A DNA stretch of 28,969 nt from Lachnospiraceae bacterium. GTDB taxonomy: Bacteria > Bacillota > Clostridia > Lachnospirales > Lachnospiraceae. Numbering within the stretch: the first letter of the stretch is position 1; the number at the start of each line of letters is the position of its first letter. The notes under the pieces were generated by a model. That model did no database searches and was not told where the DNA came from. It worked only from the letters and a program-made list of their open reading frames with translations. The DNA is taken from assembly GCA_017961385.1 (NCBI GenBank), contig JAGCXJ010000076.1, forward strand, positions 1 through 28,969, given 5' to 3'. The position numbers and the translations under genes are program-made. Of this stretch, positions 1 through 6,479 are shown one piece after another.

Positions 1-824
1 ACATGGCTTTCGGTCTTAAGTTAAGACATGTTCCCAAGGACGAAATCGACAAGATGGTTAAGGAAGCAGCTAAGATCCTCGATCTTACTCCCCTTCTTGA
101 CAGAAAGCCCAAGGCTTTGTCCGGTGGTCAGAGACAGCGTGTTGCAATGGGACGTGCTATCGTTCGTAACCCTAAGGTATTCCTTATGGACGAGCCTCTT
201 TCAAACCTCGATGCAAAGCTTCGTGTACAGATGAGAGTTGAGATCGCTAAGCTTCACCAGAGACTTGGCACAACAATCATTTACGTTACACATGACCAGA
301 CAGAGGCTATGACTCTTGGTACACGTATCGTTGTTATGAAGGACGGTGTTGTTCAGCAGGTTGATACACCTCAGAACCTTTATGACAAGCCTCAGAACCT
401 GTTCGTAGCAGGATTCATGGGATCACCTCAGATGAACTTCCTTGATGGTGTTGTTTCTATAAACGGCGAGAACGTAACGATCAACTGCGCAGGCGTTGAT
501 ATTCCTCTTCCTCCCGCAAAGGCTAAGAAGCTTATCGAGGGCGGCTATGACGGAAAGACAGTTACATTCGGTATCAGACCTGAAGATGTTTATGATTCAG
601 AGATGTTCATCGAAACAGCTAAGGCTTCATTCGAAGCTACAGTTAAGGTTTACGAGCTTCTCGGTGCTGAAGTTTACCTGTACTTCGAGCTTGACGAGTT
701 CCCGATCACAGCAAGAGTTGATCCTCGTACAACAGCTAGACCCGGTGATACAATCAAGGTTGCTTTCGATGTTGAGAAGATTCACATATTCGATAAGGAA
801 ACAGAGCAGGTTATCACAAACTAG
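1..824 (+). CDS. ugpC: Sugar ABC transporter ATP-binding protein, UgpC/MsmX type (5' truncated by window edge)
   Basis: This is the C-terminal 273 residues of a CUT1-type sugar ABC transporter ATPase, the cytoplasmic subunit that powers uptake of oligosaccharides and is often shared by several transporters in Firmicutes. Visible parts are the ABC signature LSGGQRQRVAMGRAI, Walker B VFLMDEPLSNLDAKLR, the H-loop THDQTEAM, and then a TOBE/MOP-like C-terminal regulatory domain of about 130 residues. The Walker A half lies upstream of the window. The ATG at position 3 is an internal Met, because family members continue upstream of MAFGLKLR. Codon use is strongly biased (CTT, GTT, ACA), more so than in neighbouring genes, which suggests high expression. 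The gene stops with TAG just before a strong terminator. Family call is very secure; the exact sugar is unknown. Confidence 0.95.
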   Translation, partial: MAFGLKLRHVPKDEIDKMVKEAAKILDLTPLLDRKPKALSGGQRQRVAMGRAIVRNPKVFLMDEPLSNLDAKLRVQMRVEIAKLHQRLGTTIIYVTHDQTEAMTLGTRIVVMKDGVVQQVDTPQNLYDKPQNLFVAGFMGSPQMNFLDGVVSINGENVTINCAGVDIPLPPAKAKKLIEGGYDGKTVTFGIRPEDVYDSEMFIETAKASFEATVKVYELLGAEVYLYFELDEFPITARVDPRTTARPGDTIKVAFDVEKIHIFDKETEQVITN

Positions 825-850
825 TCTGAATCGATCAGAAAATGATATTC

Positions 851-879
851 AAGGAGCGTTGTTTTGCAACGCTCCTTTT
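851..879 (+). terminator. Rho-independent terminator of the sugar ATPase gene
   Basis: An 11-bp perfect stem (AAGGAGCGTTG at 851-861 with CAACGCTCCTT at 867-877) has a 5-nt loop and runs into a short T tract (TTTTA). It lies 27 nt after the TAG stop codon. Confidence 0.9.
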
Positions 880-893
880 AATATGTGCTTTTG

Positions 894-922
894 TTGCACA
901 TAATCATGCAATAGATTAAAAT
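894..922 (+). promoter_or_regulatory. Probable sigma-A promoter in front of the decayed lipoprotein gene
   Basis: TTGCAC (894-899), a 17-nt spacer and TAAAAT (917-922) match the vegetative promoter layout. The predicted start point is about 929, which would leave almost no leader before the ATG at 930. It could instead serve the regulator gene at 1227. Prediction from spacing and sequence only. Confidence 0.4.
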
Positions 923-929
923 AGTAACT

Positions 930-1200
930 ATGAAAAAAGCATTAAAAATACTGATAAGCGGGGTGCTTTTGACAGTAATGATCCTGATAAGCCCGCTTAA
1001 CGGCTGCACTTTAAAGCGGTCAGATAAAGACCGTTTGTGAAAACTTTAAGACTGATCTTGGCTGGAGCAGGAAAAACGACAATCTATCTACTCAGATAAC
1101 AAAACTAAGAAACAGCGGATGCAAAGGATATATCCTGTTTTCATATTCATCGATAGTAAGTCCTGCATGCCGGGATAAGATGCAGTCAGTAAAAGCGTAA
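930..1200 (+). pseudogene. Decayed lipoprotein gene remnant (signal peptide plus out-of-frame C-terminal piece)
   Basis: In one frame (930-1040) a 36-residue product starts MKKALKILISGVLLTVMI and reaches a lipobox-like LNGC before stopping at TGA 1038-1040. In another frame, 1015-1200 is open and ends with TAA. It encodes a protein-like stretch containing NSGCKGYILFSYSSI, which resembles the C-terminal end of GHL10/DUF187-type (YngK-like) secreted proteins, but I hold that match loosely. The two pieces look like the two ends of one secreted protein joined by an internal deletion and frameshift. This fills most of the gap between the terminator at 879 and the regulator at 1227. There is no good Shine-Dalgarno sequence before the ATG. 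Alternatively the first ORF is a genuine 36-residue small lipoprotein. Confidence 0.4.
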
Positions 1201-1226
1201 ACAATCAACAGTAATCGGAGAAGACT

Positions 1227-2303
1227 ATGATAAGCAATACGATCATTCAAAAGACAATGGAAGAGATGGCAATGGTCACGGGAGCCGGTTATGCTCTGTT
1301 TGATGACAGTGCAAAAGCCGTGATGAGTACTTTAAATGCAAAGAATGTGGATCCGCAGGACTTAAAGAGCTTTATCGATTCCGGTGACGATCACAAGCAG
1401 ATAGGTGACAGCTATTTCTTCAGGGTAATGGATGAGGATGAGTGTGCATATATCCTTGCAGCAAGCTGTGAAAATGATCCATTTACAATGGGAAAGGTTG
1501 CCGTATGCCAGCTGCAGAATCTGATAATCGCCTACAAGGACAGAACTGACAGGAACAACTTCTTCCAGAATCTCATAATGGATAATCTTTTGCTTGTTGA
1601 TATTCATAACAGAGCGCAGAAGCTCCATATTGAGAATGAAAAGAAAAGAATGGTATTTCTTGTCGAGGTTGAGAACGACCGTGACAACATAGCAACAAGA
1701 CTCATGAGAAGTCTGTTTGTCGAACAGGGCGGAAACTACATCACATCTGTTGATGACAAGACCATAATCCTCATAAAGGATATAGAGGATGAGGACTATG
1801 ACGAGATCGCTCATACGATAGTAGATATGCTCGGTGCTGAGGCGATGTTGAGAGTAAGGGTCAGCTACGGCCTCTCGGTATCAGAGCTTAAGAACATATC
1901 CAAGTGCTACAAGGAAGCAAAGATGGCGCTTGAAGTAGGAAGTATCTTCCATTCGGAGAAGAATGTCCTGTCCTACGAGACACTCGGCATAGGAAGACTC
2001 ATCTATCAGCTGCCTGTCAATCTTTGCAAGATCTTTGTCAAGGAAGTCTTCGGCGATACAAAGCCTGAAGAGATAGACGAAGAGACATTAACGACAATCC
2101 ATAAGTTCTTTGAGAATAATCTTAACGTATCAGAGACAGCAAGACAGCTTTATATACACAGAAATACTCTTGTATACAGAATGGAGAAGCTGCAAAAGCT
2201 CATAGGCCTTGATATGAGGATATTTGACGATGCGGTAACATTCAAGATCGTCATGATGGTAGTTGACTACGTTAATTATTTAGAGAAGATGGACAACATG
2301 TAG
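1227..2303 (+). CDS. PucR/CdaR-family transcriptional regulator
   Basis: This is a 358-residue cytoplasmic protein. Its C-terminal part carries the PucR-type helix-turn-helix (HTH_30), visible as NNLNVSETARQLYIHRNTLV followed by YRMEKLQKLIGLD. Before it lies a GGDEF-like alpha/beta segment typical of CdaR/PucR regulators (VSYGLSVSELKNISKCYKEA, about residues 210-230). The N-terminal 130 residues would be the sensory part. The ATG is preceded by CGGAGAAG with suitable spacing. Proteins of this type next to the shared sugar ATPase gene are common in Lachnospiraceae, so a role in carbohydrate regulation is plausible (inference). The effector is unknown. Stop codon TAG. Confidence 0.85.
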   Translation: MISNTIIQKTMEEMAMVTGAGYALFDDSAKAVMSTLNAKNVDPQDLKSFIDSGDDHKQIGDSYFFRVMDEDECAYILAASCENDPFTMGKVAVCQLQNLIIAYKDRTDRNNFFQNLIMDNLLLVDIHNRAQKLHIENEKKRMVFLVEVENDRDNIATRLMRSLFVEQGGNYITSVDDKTIILIKDIEDEDYDEIAHTIVDMLGAEAMLRVRVSYGLSVSELKNISKCYKEAKMALEVGSIFHSEKNVLSYETLGIGRLIYQLPVNLCKIFVKEVFGDTKPEEIDEETLTTIHKFFENNLNVSETARQLYIHRNTLVYRMEKLQKLIGLDMRIFDDAVTFKIVMMVVDYVNYLEKMDNM

Positions 2304-2406
2304 CTCATCATCAGATCTTTTGAGCTTTCATATCAGGCAGGATCAGCTTTGAATGTTTGCTTAAAGGATAAGAAGATCTGCTAAACCGATCACAAAAGGA
2401 GTATGT

Positions 2407-4287
2407 ATGCCCCCTGCACATGGTAGAGGCGGAGGTCCCGGCGGCCACTACATGACCGATGAGGAATTAAAATCCGCGCCCAAGATCACACCTGCACTCA
2501 TAAAGAGAGTTTTCTCATATCTGAAGCCATACTGGAAGCAGCTCATATTAGTGCTGCTGTGTATCATCATGTCTTCTGTAGCCGGAATACTGCCTTCGAT
2601 CCTGACAGGCAAGATCATAGACGAGGGTCTTATCGGCCGCAGCATGAAGCTTCTTATCTTCTATATAGCTGCATCGTTTGGCGTAACACTCATGGCAAGC
2701 CTTATAGGAGTCGCTGAAAGCTATATAAATACATGGATAGCACAGCACATAACCTATGATATGCGAAACATGATGTACAGACATCTTCAGCGCATGTCAC
2801 AGAGATTCTACACATCCAACAACCAGGGCGATATCATAACCAGGATGACCAGCGACATAGACGGTGTAGAGTCGGTCATAACAAATACATTCAAGAGCAT
2901 ACTGTCAAATTCCATAACACTTATATTTGCTCTTGTTGCCATGTTTCAGAAAAACTGGATACTCGCTATCCTCGGTATAATAGTCATCCCTCTGTTTGTC
3001 ATACCCACAAGGAGTGCGGGAAAGACCAGGTGGACACTGACAAACGAAGCTCAGCAGTGCAACGATGAGGTAAACGGAATACTGAATGAGACTCTCTCTG
3101 TCAGCGGGCAGCTTTTAGTAAAGCTGTTTGGCAAGGAGAACGAGGAGTATGAGCGCTACAAGAAAGTAAACAGCAAGATGATCGGCTTAAACATCAAGGA
3201 GAGGATGGCCGGCAGATGGTTCTTTATGGTACTAAACACCGTTACCAATATAGGACCGATGCTGCTATATCTTGTCGGCGGAGTTCTCATCATGAAGTAT
3301 GACAGCTCGCTCACGGTCGGAGATATAACAGTACTGGTAGCGCTTTTGGGAAAGACATATATGCCGGTAAACAGTCTCTTGAACATACAGGTTGACTGGA
3401 TGAGAGCCATGGCTCTGTTTTCAAGGATATTTGACTACTATGACATGGATGTAGAGATCAAGGAGCCTAAAGATCCTAAGATACCCGATCAAATCACAGG
3501 CGAGGTCGAATTCAGGCATGTTGACTTTTCGTATGATCCGGAAAGACAGATTCTTAAAGACGTGAGCTTTAAGCTTGAGAGCAATAAGAGCATGGCCATC
3601 GTCGGACCGTCGGGTTCGGGAAAGAGCACGATAATAAATCTTATACCCAGGCTCTATGATGTATGTGCAGGTTCTGTCATGTTTGACGGTATAGATGTAA
3701 GGGAGATGGATCTTGCACAGTTAAGAAAAAGCGTCGGAGTGGTATCTCAGGAAACATATCTGTTTAACGGAACTATAAGAGACAATCTAAGATACGCTTC
3801 TGCATCAGCCACGGAAGAAGAGATGATAGAGGCATGCAAAAAGGCCAATATCTATGATTTCATAGAGGCACAGGAAAAAGGCCTTGATACGATGGTCGGA
3901 AACAGAGGACTTAAACTCTCCGGAGGCGAGAAGCAGAGGATATCGATCGCAAGAGTTCTTCTTAAGGATCCAAAGCTTTTGATATTTGATGAAGCGACAA
4001 GCGCACTCGATTCCATATCGGAGAGCAAGATCCAGGAAGCGATCGATCCCATAATAAAGGAAAGGACTAGCATACTCATTGCCCACAGGCTTTCAACGAT
4101 TCTTGCCGCTGACAAGATATATGTATTAAAGGACGGACAGATAGTCGAGAGCGGTCAGCACAAGGATCTGGTGCGGGCAGGAGGAGTCTACACCGAGCTG
4201 TATGAGACGCAGTTCAAGCATTCCGACATGCCACAGGTAAACCCTGACAGCCACGGCATGGCACCGTTTCCGAGTGATGAATATTAG
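2407..4287 (+). CDS. ABC exporter half-transporter (fused membrane and ATPase domains)
   Basis: The 626-residue protein begins with a Gly/His-rich tail (MPPAHGRGGGPGGHYMTD), then a type-IV exporter membrane domain of about six helices (residues 35-330), then an ATPase domain (about 365-600). Seen directly: Walker A GPSGSGKST (400-408), signature LSGGEKQRIS (504-513), Walker B KLLIFDEATSALD (from 523) and the H-loop AHRLST (559-564). All catalytic elements look intact, so it should work as a homodimer, or as a heterodimer with a partner not in this window. Substrate is not predictable; drug or lipid/peptide export are the usual roles. ATG 2407 is chosen because AAAAGGAG sits 5 nt upstream; another ATG at 2403 is out of frame. 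The preceding 103-bp gap has no clear terminator. Confidence 0.93.
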   Translation: MPPAHGRGGGPGGHYMTDEELKSAPKITPALIKRVFSYLKPYWKQLILVLLCIIMSSVAGILPSILTGKIIDEGLIGRSMKLLIFYIAASFGVTLMASLIGVAESYINTWIAQHITYDMRNMMYRHLQRMSQRFYTSNNQGDIITRMTSDIDGVESVITNTFKSILSNSITLIFALVAMFQKNWILAILGIIVIPLFVIPTRSAGKTRWTLTNEAQQCNDEVNGILNETLSVSGQLLVKLFGKENEEYERYKKVNSKMIGLNIKERMAGRWFFMVLNTVTNIGPMLLYLVGGVLIMKYDSSLTVGDITVLVALLGKTYMPVNSLLNIQVDWMRAMALFSRIFDYYDMDVEIKEPKDPKIPDQITGEVEFRHVDFSYDPERQILKDVSFKLESNKSMAIVGPSGSGKSTIINLIPRLYDVCAGSVMFDGIDVREMDLAQLRKSVGVVSQETYLFNGTIRDNLRYASASATEEEMIEACKKANIYDFIEAQEKGLDTMVGNRGLKLSGGEKQRISIARVLLKDPKLLIFDEATSALDSISESKIQEAIDPIIKERTSILIAHRLSTILAADKIYVLKDGQIVESGQHKDLVRAGGVYTELYETQFKHSDMPQVNPDSHGMAPFPSDEY

Positions 4288-4289
4288 AG

Positions 4290-4317
4290 TTGTATATCTT
4301 TTTGCAAGGTGTATAAT
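4290..4317 (+). promoter_or_regulatory. Probable promoter for the DUF436 gene
   Basis: A perfect TATAAT (4312-4317) follows a weak -35 TTGTAT (4290-4295) at 16-nt spacing, in the 62-bp gap before the GTG start at 4350. It starts 3 nt after the exporter stop codon. Confidence 0.5.
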
Positions 4318-4349
4318 ATATGGGAAATTAAGCAGTTAGAGGTGATAAA

Positions 4350-4910
4350 GTGGATAAGGATATGCTTAAAAAACAGGCAAATGCCGTTATATGTGAAGTT
4401 ATAGACAAGGCATCTTTAAAAGAAGGGAGCCTGCTTGTCATCGGATGTTCATCAAGTGAAGTCCTGGGTGACCGGATGGGAACAAACTCAAGTGTTGAGA
4501 TAGCAGATTGCCTGTATGAAGAGATTTCAAAAGTACTTGGGGATAAGGGAATAGATCTTGCCGTTCAATGCTGCGAGCATCTTAACAGAGCGATAGTCCT
4601 TGAAAAGAAAGTGGCGCAGTTAAGAGGCTTTGAACAGGTCAACGTTATACCGCAGCCAAAGGCCGGAGGCTCGTTTGCCACAGCTCACTACAAGGCCTTA
4701 AAGGAGCCTGTGGTAGTAGAAAACATCGCTGCAAAAGCGGATGCCGGCATGGATATCGGCGGAGTCATGGTAGGAATGCATATAAAGCCCGTCGTTGTAC
4801 CTATAAAGCTTGAAAACAGGCATATAGGAGAAGCGATAATCCTGGCGGGTCGTCACAGACCCAAGTTCATAGGCGGTCAGAGAGCCGTTTATGATGAGAA
4901 TCTTAAATAA
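4350..4910 (+). CDS. DUF436 / TIGR01440 family protein (YwlG-like)
   Basis: This is a 186-residue soluble protein matching the YwlG/UPF0340 family over its full length. Family hallmarks seen are VIGCSSSEVLGDRMGTNSS, QCCEHLNRAIV, an AGGSFATAHYK segment and the GMDIGGVMVGMHIKPVVVP block. Its biochemical role is not established, and I give none. The start is GTG at 4350, preceded by TTAGAGGTGAT; no ATG with a ribosome site lies nearby, and the family N-terminus fits. It probably forms its own transcript from the TATAAT at 4312 and ends at the hairpin that starts 9 nt after its stop codon. Confidence 0.9.
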   Translation: MDKDMLKKQANAVICEVIDKASLKEGSLLVIGCSSSEVLGDRMGTNSSVEIADCLYEEISKVLGDKGIDLAVQCCEHLNRAIVLEKKVAQLRGFEQVNVIPQPKAGGSFATAHYKALKEPVVVENIAAKADAGMDIGGVMVGMHIKPVVVPIKLENRHIGEAIILAGRHRPKFIGGQRAVYDENLK

Positions 4911-4913
4911 GTA

Positions 4914-5609
4914 TCAGTCAACCCCACGTAAGCTTGAAAGAGGTATGTGGGGTTTTACTATGTCAAGAAACTGTTCAAGTTCATTCTTGTCAAAGCTTGC
5001 AAAGACCTGACCTGCGATGCCGTCAGTCTCTTTGTAGTTCTGTATGAAGTACTTGCAGTCAGAAGGAAGCCAGGCGGCAATATCTAAAAAATCCTCTTTT
5101 GTATGAATACCCTTAACTGCAGTGGTCCTGAATTCATAGTCGATCCTGTTTTGTGAAAGTATGCTTATCGTTTCCTCAAGCGGGGAGAGATTTATATTTT
5201 CAAGCCCTGCAGCCTTTGCATAGTTGTCATGTCCCGCCTTTATATCAACAGCGCTGTAGTCAATGAGTTTATCTTCTATGAGTGATGAAAGGACTCTTGG
5301 ATTAAAGCCGTTTGTATCCAGCTTAACAAGATATCCTATATCCTTTATTTTTTTAATATACTGAGCAAGATCTGGCTGAAGAGTCGGTTCTCCTCCTGTG
5401 ATGCATACACCTTTAAGGATGCCGAATCTCTTTTTTAAGAATGCCAGGATTAGATCATCGTCCTCTTTGGGAAATACTTCAGGGGTCAGGACCAGTTCAT
5501 GGTTATGGCAGTACGGACATCTTAAGTTGCAGTTTCCGGTAAATATAGTGGCTGCCGTTTTTGACGGATAATCAAGCAGCGTTGTTTTTGTAAATCCATG
5601 TATATTCAT
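4914..5609 (-). CDS. nrdG: Anaerobic ribonucleotide reductase activating protein, NrdG2-type radical SAM enzyme
   Basis: A 231-residue radical SAM protein. The cluster motif NCNLRCPYCHNH supplies C27, C31 and C34 (CX3CX2C), followed by the SAM-binding GGEPTLQPDL. The opening GFTKTTLLDYPSKTAATIFTG is characteristic of the TIGR02495-type activase, which is expected to install the glycyl radical on the class III ribonucleotide reductase during anaerobic growth. The reductase gene itself is not in the window, so another glycyl-radical partner is possible. The open frame extends 17 codons further upstream to 5660, but the family starts at MNIHGF, and AAAGAGAAA lies just before ATG 5609, so I use that start. 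It is divergent from tadA and convergent with the DUF436 gene. Confidence 0.88.
   Translation of the reverse strand: MNIHGFTKTTLLDYPSKTAATIFTGNCNLRCPYCHNHELVLTPEVFPKEDDDLILAFLKKRFGILKGVCITGGEPTLQPDLAQYIKKIKDIGYLVKLDTNGFNPRVLSSLIEDKLIDYSAVDIKAGHDNYAKAAGLENINLSPLEETISILSQNRIDYEFRTTAVKGIHTKEDFLDIAAWLPSDCKYFIQNYKETDGIAGQVFASFDKNELEQFLDIVKPHIPLSSLRGVD
4920..4956 (+). terminator. Hairpin terminator lying inside the 3' end of the convergent NrdG-like gene
   Basis: AACCCCAC (4920-4927) pairs with GTGGGGTT (4947-4954), and the stem can extend through CGTA/TATG. TTTTA follows on the + strand. It is placed correctly to end the DUF436 transcript, but its bases also encode the last residues (LRGVD) of the opposite-strand gene. 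Confidence 0.65.
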
Positions 5610-5619
5610 AATTTTCTCT

Positions 5620-5647
5620 TTGTTTTTAAAGTAAAATAGGATATCAT
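5620..5647 (+). promoter_or_regulatory. Possible tadA promoter
   Basis: TTGTTT (5620-5625), a 16-nt spacer and TATCAT (5642-5647) sit in the 75-bp divergent gap. The match is moderate. A start near 5654 would leave a 30-nt leader to the TTG start. Confidence 0.35.
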
Positions 5648-5648
5648 G

Positions 5649-5657
5649 AGTATAGCA
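5649..5657 (-). promoter_or_regulatory. Extended -10 promoter for the NrdG-like gene
   Basis: On the minus strand TGCTATACT gives an extended -10 (TGN then TATACT), about 40 nt before the ATG at 5609. No good -35 is visible. It overlaps the divergent tadA promoter region. Confidence 0.4.
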
Positions 5658-5684
5658 CAATCAGTATAAAAAAGAGAGAGCATA

Positions 5685-6203
5685 TTGAAAGCAAATCATG
5701 TAAGCGCCAGGGCTTTTAAGGGTGAGATACCGCAGGAAAAATACATGCGAGAGGCACTCAGACTGGCAAAAAAAGCCGCTCTGCTGGGAGAGGTTCCGAT
5801 AGGGTGCGTCATAGAGCACAACGGAAAGATCATAGGCAGAGGATATAACAGAAGAAAAACTGACAAGAATACACTGTCGCATGCTGAACTGACAGCCATA
5901 AGAAAGGCATCAAAGAAACTCGATGACTGGAGGCTTGAAGCCTGTACGATGTACGTAACGCTCGAGCCGTGTCAGATGTGTTCCGGGGCGATAGTACAGG
6001 CACGCATACCAAGAGTAGTGATAGGGTGCAAAAATCCCAAGGCAGGATGTGCCGGATCCATCATGGATATACTTCACGAGCCGAGATTCAATCATCAGGT
6101 TGAAACGATCTATGGTATGTTAGAGAATGAGTGTTCCGCCATACTTTCGGATTTTTTTAAAAGCATGAGAACCAGACTCAAGCAAGAGAAACAGGATATT
6201 TGA
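5685..6203 (+). CDS. tadA: tRNA-specific adenosine deaminase TadA
   Basis: This enzyme deaminates A34 to inosine in the anticodon of tRNA-Arg(ACG). Zinc-site motifs are intact: HAE at 66-68 with catalytic Glu68, and PCQMC at 95-99. The C-terminal half (RFNHQVETIYGMLENECS) follows bacterial TadA closely. The start is uncertain. TTG 5685 has AAAGAGAGAG just upstream and gives 172 residues. An internal ATG at 5745, preceded by CAGGAAAAATAC, would give 152 residues and a slightly short N-terminus before YMREAL. The nearby SRP RNA gene downstream is the usual Firmicute neighbour of tadA, although dnaX, which often follows, is absent here. Confidence 0.93.
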   Translation: MKANHVSARAFKGEIPQEKYMREALRLAKKAALLGEVPIGCVIEHNGKIIGRGYNRRKTDKNTLSHAELTAIRKASKKLDDWRLEACTMYVTLEPCQMCSGAIVQARIPRVVIGCKNPKAGCAGSIMDILHEPRFNHQVETIYGMLENECSAILSDFFKSMRTRLKQEKQDI

Positions 6204-6229
6204 CACGATCAGTGCAAATAGATTATACT
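6200..6229 (+). promoter_or_regulatory. Strong promoter of the SRP RNA gene
   Basis: Consensus TTGACA (6200-6205), an 18-nt spacer and TATACT (6224-6229) are seen. The -35 element overlaps the tadA stop codon TGA at 6201-6203. Confidence 0.85.
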
Positions 6230-6235
6230 GTTTTG

Positions 6236-6430
6236 GCAGCCCTGTTTACAGGGAGCTTGCATAGCAGCCCTTCTTTGGCGGTGTTGAAGTTTGGGTCTTG
6301 CGCAATAGGAATCTACGAATCTGGTCAGGGCAGGAATGCAGCAGCCATAAGAAGAATCTCCTATGTGCCGCAAGGGTGCCTGGCGGAGCCGTCGGGAAGG
6401 TAACGTGTGCAAGTTCCCTGCAAACAGGGA
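6236..6430 (+). ncRNA. ffs: Signal recognition particle RNA (4.5S/scRNA)
   Basis: The conserved domain IV apical region is recognisable as CTGGTCAGGGCAGGAATGCAGC (about 6321-6342), containing the GGTCAGG and GGAA/GCAGC signature bound by Ffh. The ends pair: CCCTGTTT-ACAGGGAGCTTGCA (from 6240) is complementary to TGCAAGTTCCCTGCAAACAGGG (to 6429) apart from scattered mismatches, giving the long rod expected for SRP RNA. The approximate length of 195 nt is between the small (about 100 nt) and large Bacillus-type (about 270 nt) forms. The boundaries are inferred from the promoter and the closing helix. The RNA acts with Ffh in co-translational membrane targeting. Frames that are open across this segment are not genes. 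Confidence 0.9.
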
Positions 6431-6440
6431 TTTTCTTTTC
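6416..6440 (+). terminator. Terminator-like hairpin at the SRP RNA 3' end
   Basis: CCCTG (6416-6420), loop CAAA, CAGGG (6425-6429), followed by ATTTTCTTTTC. The stem is short (5 bp) but has a T-rich tail. The same CAGGG also pairs with the 5' end of the SRP RNA. Confidence 0.55.
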
Positions 6441-6479
6441 TGATCATTATAAAAGGGGATCATTGGAGGTAGCAAAAAT

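Noticed and set aside
1362..1814. Antisense 150-residue frame within the PucR-type gene
   Set aside because: It is the shadow of a well-supported gene, with no ribosome site or family pattern.
2304..2406. Terminator between the PucR-type regulator and the ABC exporter
   Set aside because: CAGATCTT and AAGATCTG form an 8-bp inverted repeat, but they are more than 50 nt apart and no T tract follows.
5610..5660. Longer N-terminus for the NrdG-like protein
   Set aside because: The extra 17 residues are hydrophobic and Lys-rich, unlike the family. A ribosome site lies directly before the ATG at 5609, and the extension would overlap the predicted promoter.
6441..6462. TGATC-N12-GATCA repeat before the GH3 gene as a sugar operator
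   Set aside because: The arms are only 5 bp and the spacing is not typical of a LacI-family or catabolite-control site; probably chance.
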